33,720 nucleotides of DNA from Streptomyces sp. VRA16 Mangrove soil (lineage in GTDB: Bacteria > Actinomycetota > Actinomycetes > Streptomycetales > Streptomycetaceae): assembly GCF_017377775.1 (NCBI RefSeq), contig NZ_JAFVLN010000033.1, positions 1-33,720 of the forward strand. The letters run 5' to 3'. Of this stretch, positions 19,830 through 27,862 are shown piece by piece. The notes under the pieces are model-generated. The model searched no databases and was not told where the DNA came from. It saw only the letters and a program-made list of their open reading frames with translations. How positions within the stretch are numbered: position 1 is the stretch's first letter; each line of letters starts with the position of its first letter. The position numbers and the translations under genes are program-made.

Positions 19830-19866
19830 GGTGCCCCCGGGGGCGCACGCACACTCCAGGGGCACC
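19830..19866 (-). terminator. Possible hairpin downstream of hpf
   Basis: GGTGCCCC (19830-19837) pairs perfectly with GGGGCACC (19859-19866) over a 21-nt loop that itself contains the GCCCCCGGGGGC palindrome at 19833-19844. It lies 50 nt after the hpf stop and would separate hpf from the response-regulator gene. Confidence 0.4.
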
Positions 19867-19915
19867 GGATGAGTGGGTTTTCGGACAGCCCGCCGACTGA
19901 GCCGTCCTGGCGGCC

Positions 19916-20617
19916 TCAGCCGCCGATGGCGTCGCCCGCGTCGGCACCACCCGACTCGGCGACCATCGGGTCGCTGCTGAGGTGGATGACGCCGTAGTCG
20001 TAGGCGTGACGCCGGTACACGACGCTGGGTTCCTTGGTCTCGGAGTCGACGAACAGATAGAAGTCGTGCCCGACCAGCTCCATCTCGTAGAGCGCCTGGT
20101 CGAGCGTCATGGGTGCCGCCACGTGGGTCTTCTCACGGACGACGAGCGGACCTTCGCCCTGGACCTCGAGCGATCCCATCCTGGTGGTCGGCACGGCGTC
20201 GGAATCCGCCTCGTCGGCGGACTGGGCGATCGTGCCGTCCCCGTTGAGCCGTGCGGCGTCCGGGACGCGCTCGGCCACCTCGGCGGCCGACAGCCTCTTG
20301 GTGCCGCGCCGGGAGGACCGCTTGTCGTGCTGCTTGCGCAGGCGCGCGTCCAGCTTGTCCGTGGCGAGGTCGAGCGCCGCGTACGGGTCGCTTGCCGCGG
20401 CTTCCGCCCGGATCACCGGGCCGCGCGTGCGCAGCGTGATCTCCACGCGGTCGCAACGGTCGGCCTGCCGGGGGTTGGGCTCCTTGGACACCTCGACGTC
20501 GAGGCTGATCACCTTGCCGTCGAGCTTCTGGATCTTCTCCAGGTTCAGCTTCTCGGCCACGTGCTTGCGGAACCGCTCGGGCACCTCGGTCTTGCGGCCC
20601 TTGACGACGATGTCCAC
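19916..20617 (-). CDS. hpf: Long-form ribosome hibernation promoting factor (HPF)
   Basis: 233 residues from the GTG at 20617, chosen because GGAG lies 6 nt upstream and the protein then begins VDIVVKGRKTEVPERFRKHVAEKL, the first strand and helix of the S30AE domain (about 1-105). A charged linker rich in Asp/Ala (about 110-160) joins the C-terminal dimerisation domain (about 165-222: MTLDQALYEMELVGHDFYLFVDSETK, VVYRRHAYDYGVIHL). The two-domain form dimerises to hold 70S ribosomes as inactive 100S particles in stationary phase. The mycobacterial homologue beside secA (Rv3241c) has the same role, from memory. The 335-nt upstream gap suggests its own promoter and a long leader. Confidence 0.95.
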   Translation of the reverse strand: MDIVVKGRKTEVPERFRKHVAEKLNLEKIQKLDGKVISLDVEVSKEPNPRQADRCDRVEITLRTRGPVIRAEAAASDPYAALDLATDKLDARLRKQHDKRSSRRGTKRLSAAEVAERVPDAARLNGDGTIAQSADEADSDAVPTTRMGSLEVQGEGPLVVREKTHVAAPMTLDQALYEMELVGHDFYLFVDSETKEPSVVYRRHAYDYGVIHLSSDPMVAESGGADAGDAIGG

Positions 20618-20852
20618 GCAGAACTCCGTTCCCGGATAGCTCCGCTCCTTGGCGGAGCATCTCCCTCTTGCACCAGACTCCGGCCACTTCCGGAGCCTCG
20701 GACTCGGTGACTTCCACCTCCTCCTCCCCCGTGGACAAGATCTCCACCCCACCATGCCGGGTGATTGCCGAAAACTCTGCGCAATCTCGCAGCACGGCAT
20801 TCCGATATGCGAGGTGCGGCTTCCGTCTTTCCTGCCGAGTTCCTCACAACCG

Positions 20853-20882
20853 AACATATCTCGCCTGGAGGGATGTCGTCAC
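20853..20882 (-). promoter_or_regulatory. Candidate hpf promoter
   Basis: On the minus strand, GTGACG (20882-20877) and TATGTT (20858-20853) are separated by 18 nt and match -35/-10 consensus at four of six bases each. A start near 20846 would give a leader of about 230 nt ahead of the hpf GTG. Confidence 0.35.
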
Positions 20883-20900
20883 CCTCTACTGACTCGTACC

Positions 20901-20918
20901 TCCATTCAGGTGAATGGA
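20901..20918. promoter_or_regulatory. 18-bp palindrome TCCATTCA-GG-TGAATGGA
   Basis: Perfect 8-bp arms with a 2-bp centre, less GC-rich than its surroundings, 35 nt beyond the comF stop and about 20 nt upstream of the candidate hpf -35. The short spacer makes it look like a dimer operator rather than a terminator. No regulator can be assigned. Confidence 0.45.
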
Positions 20919-20952
20919 ACCTCTCACTACCTGCAACGACGCAGATTCCCGG

Positions 20953-21720
20953 TCAGTTCCGGTTTATTTCGAAGGAATCCGGAGATGCGGAGACCACGGC
21001 GGCGTGCACCGTGATCCGGCCCGCCATTACCGGGGCCGTCGCGCCCTCTCCCATGACCACTGCGGGGACCGCACCCGAACTCGTCGCCACGTGTATTGCG
21101 CGCGCCGCCTCCGCCAAAGACGCGCCCGTCGTCATGAGGTCGTCGACCAGCACGATCCGGCCAACTTCCGTGAGCAGCCCGGCCCCACCGGCCACCACGT
21201 CCAGCGCGCCCGCCACATTGGCCAGGCGCTGCCCGGCGTCGAGCTCCGACTGGTCCGCCACCGCACGCCGCTGCCGCAGCACGGCCAGCACCCGGACGGG
21301 AACGCCCGCACGGCGCAGCCCGGCCGCGGCCGCGTACGCCAGCCGCCGCGTCGGATCGTGCCCGCGGGCCCGCACGGCCCGGCGCGCGGAGGGCACGGGA
21401 ACCAGCGCCACCGGCTGCGTGTCGCCCGCGGGCAGTCCGGCCCGCACCGCCCCGGCCAGCGCCTCGCCGAGCGGCCCGGCGAGCCCCAGCGCGCCCCGCT
21501 CCTTGTGCGCGAGCAGTACCGCCCGCACCGCGTCCCGGTACGGCGCCGCCGCGTGCACGACCGGCAGGCCCGGCGGCTCGGGCCGCGGCCGGACCCGGCT
21601 CGCCCCGGCGCCGCGCACCGCCCGGACGCACCGCGCACACAACGACGTACGCGACCTGCCGCAGCCTGCGCACTGGGCCGGCAGCACCAGGTCGGAGAGG
21701 TCCTGCCACCACGCCCGCAT
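20953..21720 (-). CDS. comF: ComF-family phosphoribosyltransferase-like protein
   Basis: 255 residues. The N-terminal zinc-ribbon has four cysteines, C17, C20, C28 and C31 (CAGC...CARC), as in ComF/GntX proteins. The C-terminal PRT fold has the PRPP-binding loop VLVDDLMTTGAS at about 187-200. In naturally competent bacteria ComF acts in DNA uptake; in actinobacteria the role is not established, and the mycobacterial homologue (Rv3242c) sits in the same order. The ATG at 21720 has only a weak upstream GTGGGT sequence, and the GTG codons just before it are alternative starts. It lies 116 nt downstream of lpqB on the same strand, with two DnaA-box-like sequences in the gap. Confidence 0.9.
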   Translation of the reverse strand: MRAWWQDLSDLVLPAQCAGCGRSRTSLCARCVRAVRGAGASRVRPRPEPPGLPVVHAAAPYRDAVRAVLLAHKERGALGLAGPLGEALAGAVRAGLPAGDTQPVALVPVPSARRAVRARGHDPTRRLAYAAAAGLRRAGVPVRVLAVLRQRRAVADQSELDAGQRLANVAGALDVVAGGAGLLTEVGRIVLVDDLMTTGASLAEAARAIHVATSSGAVPAVVMGEGATAPVMAGRITVHAAVVSASPDSFEINRN

Positions 21721-21760
21721 ACCCACCACTGTGCCAACATGCACGCTCTGCGACCACCCC

Positions 21761-21783
21761 TGTGGACAACCGCCTGTGGACAA
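21761..21783 (-). promoter_or_regulatory. Pair of perfect Streptomyces-type DnaA boxes
   Basis: TGTGGACAA occurs at 21761-21769 and again at 21775-21783, which on the minus strand reads TTGTCCACA twice, 14 nt apart and in the same orientation. TTGTCCACA is the preferred Streptomyces DnaA box (from memory). The pair lies in the 116-nt gap between lpqB and comF, upstream of comF. Confidence 0.6.
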
Positions 21784-21836
21784 CTCGGCGTCGATGACGA
21801 GGGGTTGGGCCGGTGCACCGCACAGGACCCGGCCGG

Positions 21837-23696
21837 TCACCCCGGATAGACCGGCGCCGTCCCGTTCTTGAGCACCGACTGCCACGCCGCCCCGGCGGGC
21901 AGTCGCACGATCCCGTCGTCGGAGTGCGCCAGCAGCGGCAGTTCCGTGTCGGACGAGGCCGAGATCTCCGTCACCCGCGTCAGCCCCGGCAGGGCCTGGC
22001 CGGTCGGCGCCGAGCCGTCGCACTGTACGTACCGGATCTGCTGCAGCCCGCCGGACTCCCGGCCGACCACCACGAGCCGGCTGCCGCCCGCCCAGGACAC
22101 GGCGGTGACGTCCTCCATCTCCGGTGCGGCCAGGCGCAGATCGGCCACCGAGAGCTCGATGGTCCCGTCGGCCATCCCGTGGTCGCGCTCCACACGCCCT
22201 ATCTTCAGCAGCGTCTTCCCGTCCCGGTGCACCAGCAGTGCGATGCGCGCCCCGTCGGCGGACATCTTCACCGCCTCGATCCGGTCCTTCTCGTCGAGCT
22301 GGTCGACCCGGACCTCCTGCATCCGGTCGGCCTGGCCCTGTCCGAACACGAGCAGGCGCGGGTTCTTCGGGTCGCGGTCGGCCACCCACAGATCGCCCTG
22401 GCCGTCCCAACTCGGCGTCGTGAAGCCGTCCTTCTCCGCCTTGGCGTGACTGTGCACCAGCGCGTCGCCCAGCGAGGCGTTGGTGACCATGGACGCCACG
22501 AACAGCGAACGTCCGTCGGCCGACACCGCCGCCGCCCGCTCCTGGTCGTGCGAGACCGCGACGGACCGCATCCCCCGCTCGCCCTCACCCAGCGGCCCCG
22601 CGACCTGCGCGGGATCCTGATGCGAGCTGTTCTTGCCGGGCACCCGCACGAGGTGGCCCTTGGAGTCGAAGAAGTACTGGTACTCGGTGCCCTCGGAATA
22701 TCCCGGAGCCACCAGCGCGTCGGCCTTGAGGGTGCACATCAACCGGCCGTCGGAGCGCTCCAGATCGACCTCTTCCACGCTCGACGACGACAGGTCCCGC
22801 AGCGAGTAGAGCAGTTGGGCCGCCATCTTCTTGCACTGCGCGGAACCGACCGTGTCCGCGCTCTTGTTCAGCGGCACCTTCAGCTTGTTCGCGTCATCGG
22901 GGGAGAGCGACTTCACTCCGGCCCGCAGCCCTGCCTTCAGCGGGAACGCCGTCGTCACGGCCTGGTTCAGCCAGCGTGTGGGGCCTTCGAGCACTTCCTT
23001 GACGGTCTCGGTCAGCGGGTCGGCCCACTTGCGCACGAAGACGGGGTCGGCGACGAGCTGCTTGCCCGTGCCCCCGCCCGACCCGTCCGACGGCGCATCC
23101 ACCGCGTAGTAGTACTTGTTGACGGACTGATAGATCCGCTGGAAGTCGGACTGGCCGATGACGACGCCCCCGGGCGGGACGTCGATCCGCCACTGCTTCG
23201 GCTTGCCCTTCGCCGTCTCGACCAGGCTCAGGTGCAGCCGCCCCCGGTACGAGCTGCTGTCCGGCTGGTAGGCCCGCTGACTGTCGAGGCTGGCCACCCG
23301 GGTCCCGGTCAGCACGAAGTTGCGCCCGTCGCCGTCCGAGTTCGCCCGGTCCATGGGGCTCCGAAGGGGGCCGTCCGTGAGCACGATGGTCTGCCGCTCG
23401 GGGTGCCAGTTCTTCGCGGCCTTCGGCGTCAGATACTTGCGGGCCACGGCGTACGTGGGATCGTCGCTGGTCAGCGCCTCAAGGAAACCGTCGACGATGC
23501 CCACCGCCTCCGCGTTGTCCCGCGGCGGCAGCGCGAACACCCGCACCTGCGAGTCGGGACGCTGGGACGCCTCCACCGATTCGAGGCCACCGCTGTCCGG
23601 CATCGACGCACACCCGGCGAGCACGATGGCGCCGCATCCGGCGAGCGCACCGCCCCGCGCCCCGCGCCGCCGCCGCGACGCCCGCTGCTCATCCAC
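21837..23696 (-). CDS. lpqB: Lipoprotein LpqB (MtrAB-associated)
   Basis: 619 residues from the GTG at 23696, which overlaps the mtrB stop by 8 nt. The N-terminus is a lipoprotein signal: RRRRGAR, a hydrophobic stretch, then lipobox LAGC with C29 as the lipid-modified residue. A GerMN-type domain (about 60-330) is followed by a C-terminal seven-bladed propeller-like region (about 350-610) with repeated VSHDQERAAAVSADGRS-like blades. In mycobacteria LpqB binds the extracellular part of MtrB and tunes MtrA phosphorylation and envelope/division functions. The gene order here matches. It is located on the outer face of the membrane. A longer upstream start would add an unconserved Arg/Gly-rich sequence that is mtrB antisense-like in composition. 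Confidence 0.95.
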   Translation of the reverse strand: MDEQRASRRRRGARGGALAGCGAIVLAGCASMPDSGGLESVEASQRPDSQVRVFALPPRDNAEAVGIVDGFLEALTSDDPTYAVARKYLTPKAAKNWHPERQTIVLTDGPLRSPMDRANSDGDGRNFVLTGTRVASLDSQRAYQPDSSSYRGRLHLSLVETAKGKPKQWRIDVPPGGVVIGQSDFQRIYQSVNKYYYAVDAPSDGSGGGTGKQLVADPVFVRKWADPLTETVKEVLEGPTRWLNQAVTTAFPLKAGLRAGVKSLSPDDANKLKVPLNKSADTVGSAQCKKMAAQLLYSLRDLSSSSVEEVDLERSDGRLMCTLKADALVAPGYSEGTEYQYFFDSKGHLVRVPGKNSSHQDPAQVAGPLGEGERGMRSVAVSHDQERAAAVSADGRSLFVASMVTNASLGDALVHSHAKAEKDGFTTPSWDGQGDLWVADRDPKNPRLLVFGQGQADRMQEVRVDQLDEKDRIEAVKMSADGARIALLVHRDGKTLLKIGRVERDHGMADGTIELSVADLRLAAPEMEDVTAVSWAGGSRLVVVGRESGGLQQIRYVQCDGSAPTGQALPGLTRVTEISASSDTELPLLAHSDDGIVRLPAGAAWQSVLKNGTAPVYPG

Positions 23697-25836
23697 GACC
23701 GCCGTCGCTCCCCTCGTCCCGCTCCCCGGCCCGCGCACGGCCGCCGACCGCGGCGTCCTCGGACCCGCTGCTCCCCGTGGCGCCCGCCTCACCGGCCGGC
23801 TCCGTCCGGTCCACAGGCTCGCCGGGCTGCCGCGGCACACCCAGCGCACCGCTGCCCGGCCCCGTCCCCGTACCGCCGCCACCGCGCGAGACCACGCGCG
23901 CGCCGCTGCCCGGCAGCGCCGTCGGATCGGCGGGCACCGCCGCCTGCCGCAGCCTGGGCGCTATCGGCGCCTTGGCGGGCACGGGCGGCGCCTGCGCGGG
24001 CACCGTAGCGAGCTTCCTGCCGTCCGCGGACCGCGCGGCACCGGCCTCGGCGAGCCCGCGGCCGCGCCGCGAGTCCTCCGGCTCCAGCGGTATCGGCGAC
24101 CCGCGCAGCGGCTCGTCCGCGGTCCTCGGCAACGTCAGCCGGAACTGCGAACCGCCGCCCGGCTCACCCCACGCCTGCAGCCAGCCGCCGTGCAGCCGCG
24201 CGTCCTCCAGGGCGATGGACAGGCCGAGACCCGTACCACCCGTCGTACGCGCGCGTGCCGGGTCGGCCCGCCAGAACCTGCTGAACACCCGGGTCGCCTC
24301 GCCCGGCTTGAGCCCGACGCCGTAGTCGCGCACGGCGACGGCGACGGCACCACCGGCGGCGGCGAGCCGCACGATCACGTCCTTGCCCTCACCGTGCTCC
24401 ACGGCGTTCACGACGAGATTGCGCAGCACGCGCTCCACGCGCCGGGCGTCCGCCTCGGCGACCACCGGCTGATCGTCGCCGACGATCCGTACGTGCGTGC
24501 CCTTGCGCTCGGCCAGTGGCTCGGCGCCGCTGACGACCCGCCTCACGACCTGCCGCAGATCTATCGGCTCGGCCTCCAGGGCCGCGGCCCCCGCGTCGAA
24601 CCGGCTGATCTCCAGCAGGTCCGCGAGCAGCGACTCGAACCGGTCCAGCTGATCGGCGAGCAGCTCCGCGGACCGCGCGGTCACCGGATCGAAGTCGACC
24701 CGCGCCTCATGAATGACATCGGCGGCCATCCGTACGGTCGTCAGCGGTGTCCGCAGCTCATGGCTGACGTCGGAGACGAACCGCCGCTGCATCCGCGACA
24801 GATCCTCCAGCTGCTGGATCTTCAGATGCAGGTTCTGCGCCATCTTGTTGAAGGCCTCGCCGAGGCGCGCGATGTCGTCCTCGCCGGTCACCTTCATACG
24901 TTCCTGAAGGCGGCCCGCGGAGAGCCGCTCGGCCACCCCGGCCGCCATCCGCACCGGCGTGACGACCTGCCGCACCACGAGCCAGGCGATGGCCCCGAGC
25001 AGCACGACCACGAACAGCCCCGCCGTCGCGAGCGTCCCCTTCACCAGACCCAGGGACTTCTCCTCCTGGGTGAGCGGGAAGAGGTAGTACAGCTGGTACG
25101 GGTGCCCCTGCGGGTCGTTGAGCCGCTTGCCGATGATCAGGCCGGACTGCGGCTCCTGACCGTCGGTGTAGACGATCTTCGTGTACTCCTGGGAGGCGCC
25201 GGTCATCCGGTCGACCCGCTCGCGCAGTTCATCGGGCACGCTGCGCACCGGCTCCACGTTGCCGGAGGCGCGCGGCGCCCGCCCGTTGCCACCGTCGGTG
25301 TCGCTGGAGCTCAGCGTCACCACGTCGAACGCGCCCTTGCCGCCGCTGGAGAGCTGGGTGACGAGGTCACTCTTCCAGTTGTTGGAGGCCACGGTGGTGC
25401 GGCTGTCGTCGGACCCGCCGTCCTGCACCCCGGACGCGGCCGAGTCCGCCTTGTCCTTGGCCGCGCGGAACCCGCCCTCGGCCTGGCTCTGCGAGGCCTT
25501 CACCTTGGCGTCCAGCAGCCCGTTGCGCACCGAGCCGATGACGACGATGCCGAGCATCAGCACGACACCGAGTGACATCAGCAGCGTCGTGACGACGACC
25601 TTCAGCTGGATGTTGCGCCGCCACAGCCGCATCGCGGGCAGCAGCGGGCGCCGCACCCAGCGTGCGAACAGCCGGAGCACGGGGCTGCCCTTCATGCCGC
25701 CCTGCAGCAGCAGCCCCCCGTCGAGCACCCGGCGCAGGGGGCCACGCCCCGGCGCGGCCCCTGCCTCGGGTCCCACAGGCCGCTCCGCGCGAGACCCCGG
25801 CCTCCCGGGCGCCGAAGCGGCACTGTTCCGGGACAT
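23689..25836 (-). CDS. mtrB: Sensor histidine kinase MtrB
   Basis: 715 residues from the ATG at 25836, one nucleotide after the mtrA stop. A disordered N-terminus (1-70) precedes TM1 (about 79-103), an extracytoplasmic sensor domain (about 104-262), TM2 (about 268-288) and a HAMP (about 289-340, ending in EAFNKMAQNL). The H box is SDVSHELRTPLT with phosphoacceptor H359. The N box is LRNLVVNAVEH (N473, N477) and the G box GGTGLGLS (533-540). After the kinase core there is a tail of about 140 residues (575-715), very rich in Pro, Ala, Gly and acidic residues. It forms a two-component system with MtrA; LpqB is the accessory lipoprotein. Confidence 0.96.
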   Translation of the reverse strand: MSRNSAASAPGRPGSRAERPVGPEAGAAPGRGPLRRVLDGGLLLQGGMKGSPVLRLFARWVRRPLLPAMRLWRRNIQLKVVVTTLLMSLGVVLMLGIVVIGSVRNGLLDAKVKASQSQAEGGFRAAKDKADSAASGVQDGGSDDSRTTVASNNWKSDLVTQLSSGGKGAFDVVTLSSSDTDGGNGRAPRASGNVEPVRSVPDELRERVDRMTGASQEYTKIVYTDGQEPQSGLIIGKRLNDPQGHPYQLYYLFPLTQEEKSLGLVKGTLATAGLFVVVLLGAIAWLVVRQVVTPVRMAAGVAERLSAGRLQERMKVTGEDDIARLGEAFNKMAQNLHLKIQQLEDLSRMQRRFVSDVSHELRTPLTTVRMAADVIHEARVDFDPVTARSAELLADQLDRFESLLADLLEISRFDAGAAALEAEPIDLRQVVRRVVSGAEPLAERKGTHVRIVGDDQPVVAEADARRVERVLRNLVVNAVEHGEGKDVIVRLAAAGGAVAVAVRDYGVGLKPGEATRVFSRFWRADPARARTTGGTGLGLSIALEDARLHGGWLQAWGEPGGGSQFRLTLPRTADEPLRGSPIPLEPEDSRRGRGLAEAGAARSADGRKLATVPAQAPPVPAKAPIAPRLRQAAVPADPTALPGSGARVVSRGGGGTGTGPGSGALGVPRQPGEPVDRTEPAGEAGATGSSGSEDAAVGGRARAGERDEGSDGGRG

Positions 25837-25837
25837 G

Positions 25838-26527
25838 TCAGCTCGGTCCTGCCTTGTAACCGACACCGCGGACGGTCACCACGATCTCCGGCCGCTCGGG
25901 GTCCTTCTCGACCTTCGAACGCAGCCGCTGCACATGCACGTTGACCAGGCGCGTGTCCGCGGCATGCCGGTAGCCCCACACCTGCTCGAGCAGCACCTCG
26001 CGGGTGAACACCTGCCACGGCTTGCGCGCCAGGGCCACCAGCAGATCGAACTCGAGCGGCGTCAGTGCGATCGACTGCCCCTCACGCTTGACCGAGTGGC
26101 CGGCCACGTCGATGACCAGGTCACCGATGGCGAGCTGCTCGGGCGCGGGCTCCTCGGAGCGACGCAGCCGCGCCCGGATGCGCGCGACCAGCTCCTTCGG
26201 CTTGAACGGCTTCACGATGTAGTCGTCGGCGCCGGACTCGAGGCCCACCACCACATCGACGGTGTCGCTCTTCGCCGTGAGCATCACGATCGGCACCCCG
26301 GACTCGGCCCGGATCAGCCGGCACACCTCGATGCCGTCCCGGCCGGGCAGCATCAGATCGAGCAGCACCAGATCGGGCTTGGTCTCACGGAAAGCGGCCA
26401 GCGCCTTGTCGCCGTCTGCGACGAACGACGGCTCAAAACCTTCACCACGCAGCACAATGCCGAGCATCTCGGCCAGTGCGGTGTCGTCGTCGACGACAAG
26501 GACTCGTCCCTTCATGGACCACATCAT
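25838..26527 (-). CDS. mtrA: Response regulator MtrA (OmpR/PhoB family)
   Basis: 229 residues. The receiver domain (1-120) has phosphoacceptor D57 (LVLLDLMLPGRDG), acidic D13/D14, T84-type and K106-type residues (LTAKSD; VKPFKP). The winged-helix DNA-binding domain spans about 130-228 (LTPLEFDLLVALARKPWQVFTREVLLEQVWGY). It controls cell-envelope, division and, in Streptomyces, development and antibiotic genes (family knowledge). The start used is the ATG at 26527, matching the usual 229-residue length; the ATG at 26515 (MKGRVLVVDDD) is the alternative, and neither has a strong ribosome binding site. Only 4 nt separate it from the mtnA stop and 1 nt separates its stop from mtrB, so it is in one operon. 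Confidence 0.97.
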   Translation of the reverse strand: MMWSMKGRVLVVDDDTALAEMLGIVLRGEGFEPSFVADGDKALAAFRETKPDLVLLDLMLPGRDGIEVCRLIRAESGVPIVMLTAKSDTVDVVVGLESGADDYIVKPFKPKELVARIRARLRRSEEPAPEQLAIGDLVIDVAGHSVKREGQSIALTPLEFDLLVALARKPWQVFTREVLLEQVWGYRHAADTRLVNVHVQRLRSKVEKDPERPEIVVTVRGVGYKAGPS

Positions 26528-26531
26528 CCCA

Positions 26532-27722
26532 TTACTTAATCGTTACATCGCGTGACCTGGCACACAGCTCACCCAGGCCCGCAGCTGTCACGGGCGCCAA
26601 CGCGCCCCACTCGGTGACGATCGCCGTCACCAGATCCGGCGGTGTCACGTCGAACGCAGGGTTGTACGCCTGCGTTCCCAGCGGTGCCACCGGAATCCCG
26701 CCACCCGCCTCCACTCCGGCCAACGGCACCTGAGGCGCCGTGAGCTCCGTCACTTCGAGCCCCGACCGCTGCTCGACCTCGATGGACGCACCGTCGGGGG
26801 TCGCCGGATCCACCGTCGTCACCGGCGCCACCACGATGAACGGCACATGGTGATATCGCGCCAGAACCGCGAGCGGATAGCTCCCCACCTTGTTGGCCAC
26901 CGAACCGTCGGCGGCGATCCGGTCCGCCCCGATGAGAACGGCGTCCACCTCACCGGCGGCGAACAGCGACCCCGCCGCGTTGTCCGTCAGCAAGGTGTAC
27001 GCCATCCCGGCGCGCGCCGCCTCGTACGCGGTCAGGCGTGCCCCCTGCAGCAGCGGACGCGTCTCGTCCACCCACAGCCGGCGCAGCCGTCCCGCCCGGT
27101 GCGCGGCGAGCGCCACCGCGAAGGCCGTGCCCTCACCACCGGAGACCAGCGCCCCGGTGTTGCAGTGCGTCAGGATCCGGTGGTTGCCCCCGGGCAGCAG
27201 CTCGTCGAGCAACTGCAGCCCGTGCCGCCCCATCGCGGCGCTCGCCTCGGCGTCCTCCTGGTGCAGCGCCCGCGCGGCACCGAGCGCGGCGGCCGCGGCC
27301 CGCTCACGGACGACTTCCCCGTCGCTGCCCGAACCGTTCCGGAACGCCGACCGGTACGCCTCCTGCGCCCTGCGCACGCCGTAGGCGAGATTGACCGCGG
27401 TGGGCCGCGCGTCCGCCAGCGCGTCCGCCGCCTCCTGTACGTCGAACCCGCGGGCGGCGGCGAGCGCCACCCCGTACGCCCCCGTGATGCCGAGCAGCGG
27501 GGCTCCGCGCACGGCCAGGGAACGGATCGCCTGCACCAGCGCCTGCGGATCCGTGCACACCAGCTCGACTTCTTCTGCCGGAAGGCGCCTCTGGTCGAGC
27601 AGCACCAGAACGGGCCCCTCCGCCGGTTCCTCCCAGCGGATCGCCGGTACGTCCGTCGTCTCGGGCTGTTTGTCCTCGCTGGGCCGTATGTCCTCACGGG
27701 ATTGCGCGTACTGATCAGCCAT
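26532..27722 (-). CDS. mtnA: S-methyl-5-thioribose-1-phosphate isomerase
   Basis: 396 residues of the MtnA / eIF2B-alpha-like isomerase family. Catalytic C187 lies in RILTHCNTGAL and catalytic D267 in GADRIAADGSVANKVG, the two residues that define true MtnA activity. The RGAPLLGITGAYG substrate-binding loop (72-84) is intact. It isomerises methylthioribose-1-phosphate to methylthioribulose-1-phosphate in the methionine salvage pathway; it is cytoplasmic. No other salvage genes are adjacent; its neighbours are mtrAB. The ATG at 27722 has only a GGGCGG-like upstream sequence. A TTGACA at 27766-27761 on the minus strand could be its -35, though no good -10 follows. It heads a tightly packed run of mtnA, mtrA, mtrB and lpqB. 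Confidence 0.95.
   Translation of the reverse strand: MADQYAQSREDIRPSEDKQPETTDVPAIRWEEPAEGPVLVLLDQRRLPAEEVELVCTDPQALVQAIRSLAVRGAPLLGITGAYGVALAAARGFDVQEAADALADARPTAVNLAYGVRRAQEAYRSAFRNGSGSDGEVVRERAAAAALGAARALHQEDAEASAAMGRHGLQLLDELLPGGNHRILTHCNTGALVSGGEGTAFAVALAAHRAGRLRRLWVDETRPLLQGARLTAYEAARAGMAYTLLTDNAAGSLFAAGEVDAVLIGADRIAADGSVANKVGSYPLAVLARYHHVPFIVVAPVTTVDPATPDGASIEVEQRSGLEVTELTAPQVPLAGVEAGGGIPVAPLGTQAYNPAFDVTPPDLVTAIVTEWGALAPVTAAGLGELCARSRDVTIK
26542..26557. promoter_or_regulatory. Direct repeat GTTACA/GTGACC resembling an MtrA site
   Basis: GTTACA (26542-26547) and GTGACC (26552-26557) lie in the same orientation with a 4-nt gap, inside the last codons of mtnA and about 15-30 nt upstream of the mtrA start. 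The reported Streptomyces MtrA motif, as I remember it, is two GTNACC half-sites 5 nt apart. The first half-site here ends in A and the gap is one shorter, so this is only a candidate. Confidence 0.35.
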
Positions 27723-27862
27723 CCGCCCAGTCTGCCCCGGAAGACCCCGACAATTGAAGGTGTCAAGGCACTACCGGGCCAGGTCACCCCGCGCCCACCC
27801 CATGGCACGATGGCAGCCAACCTGCCGCCGCGACCGCGGACGGGCACCTTGAAGGAGCGACG

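Larger units (their letters stand above)
20618..20952. other. 335-nt region: hpf leader/promoter and comF 3' region
   Basis: Read on the minus strand from comF to hpf, it contains a palindrome (20901-20918), a candidate promoter (20853-20882), a near-consensus DnaA-like sequence CGTGGACAA at 20730-20738 (one mismatch to TGTGGACAA), and two hairpins close to the hpf start: CTCCGG/CCGGAG at about 20679-20697 and GCTCCGC/GCGGAGC at about 20638-20658. No coding sequence is apparent. Confidence 0.6.

Noticed and set aside
27761..27766. TTGACA (minus strand) as a firm mtnA promoter
   Set aside because: The sequence 17 nt downstream (CTTCCG) is a poor -10 match.
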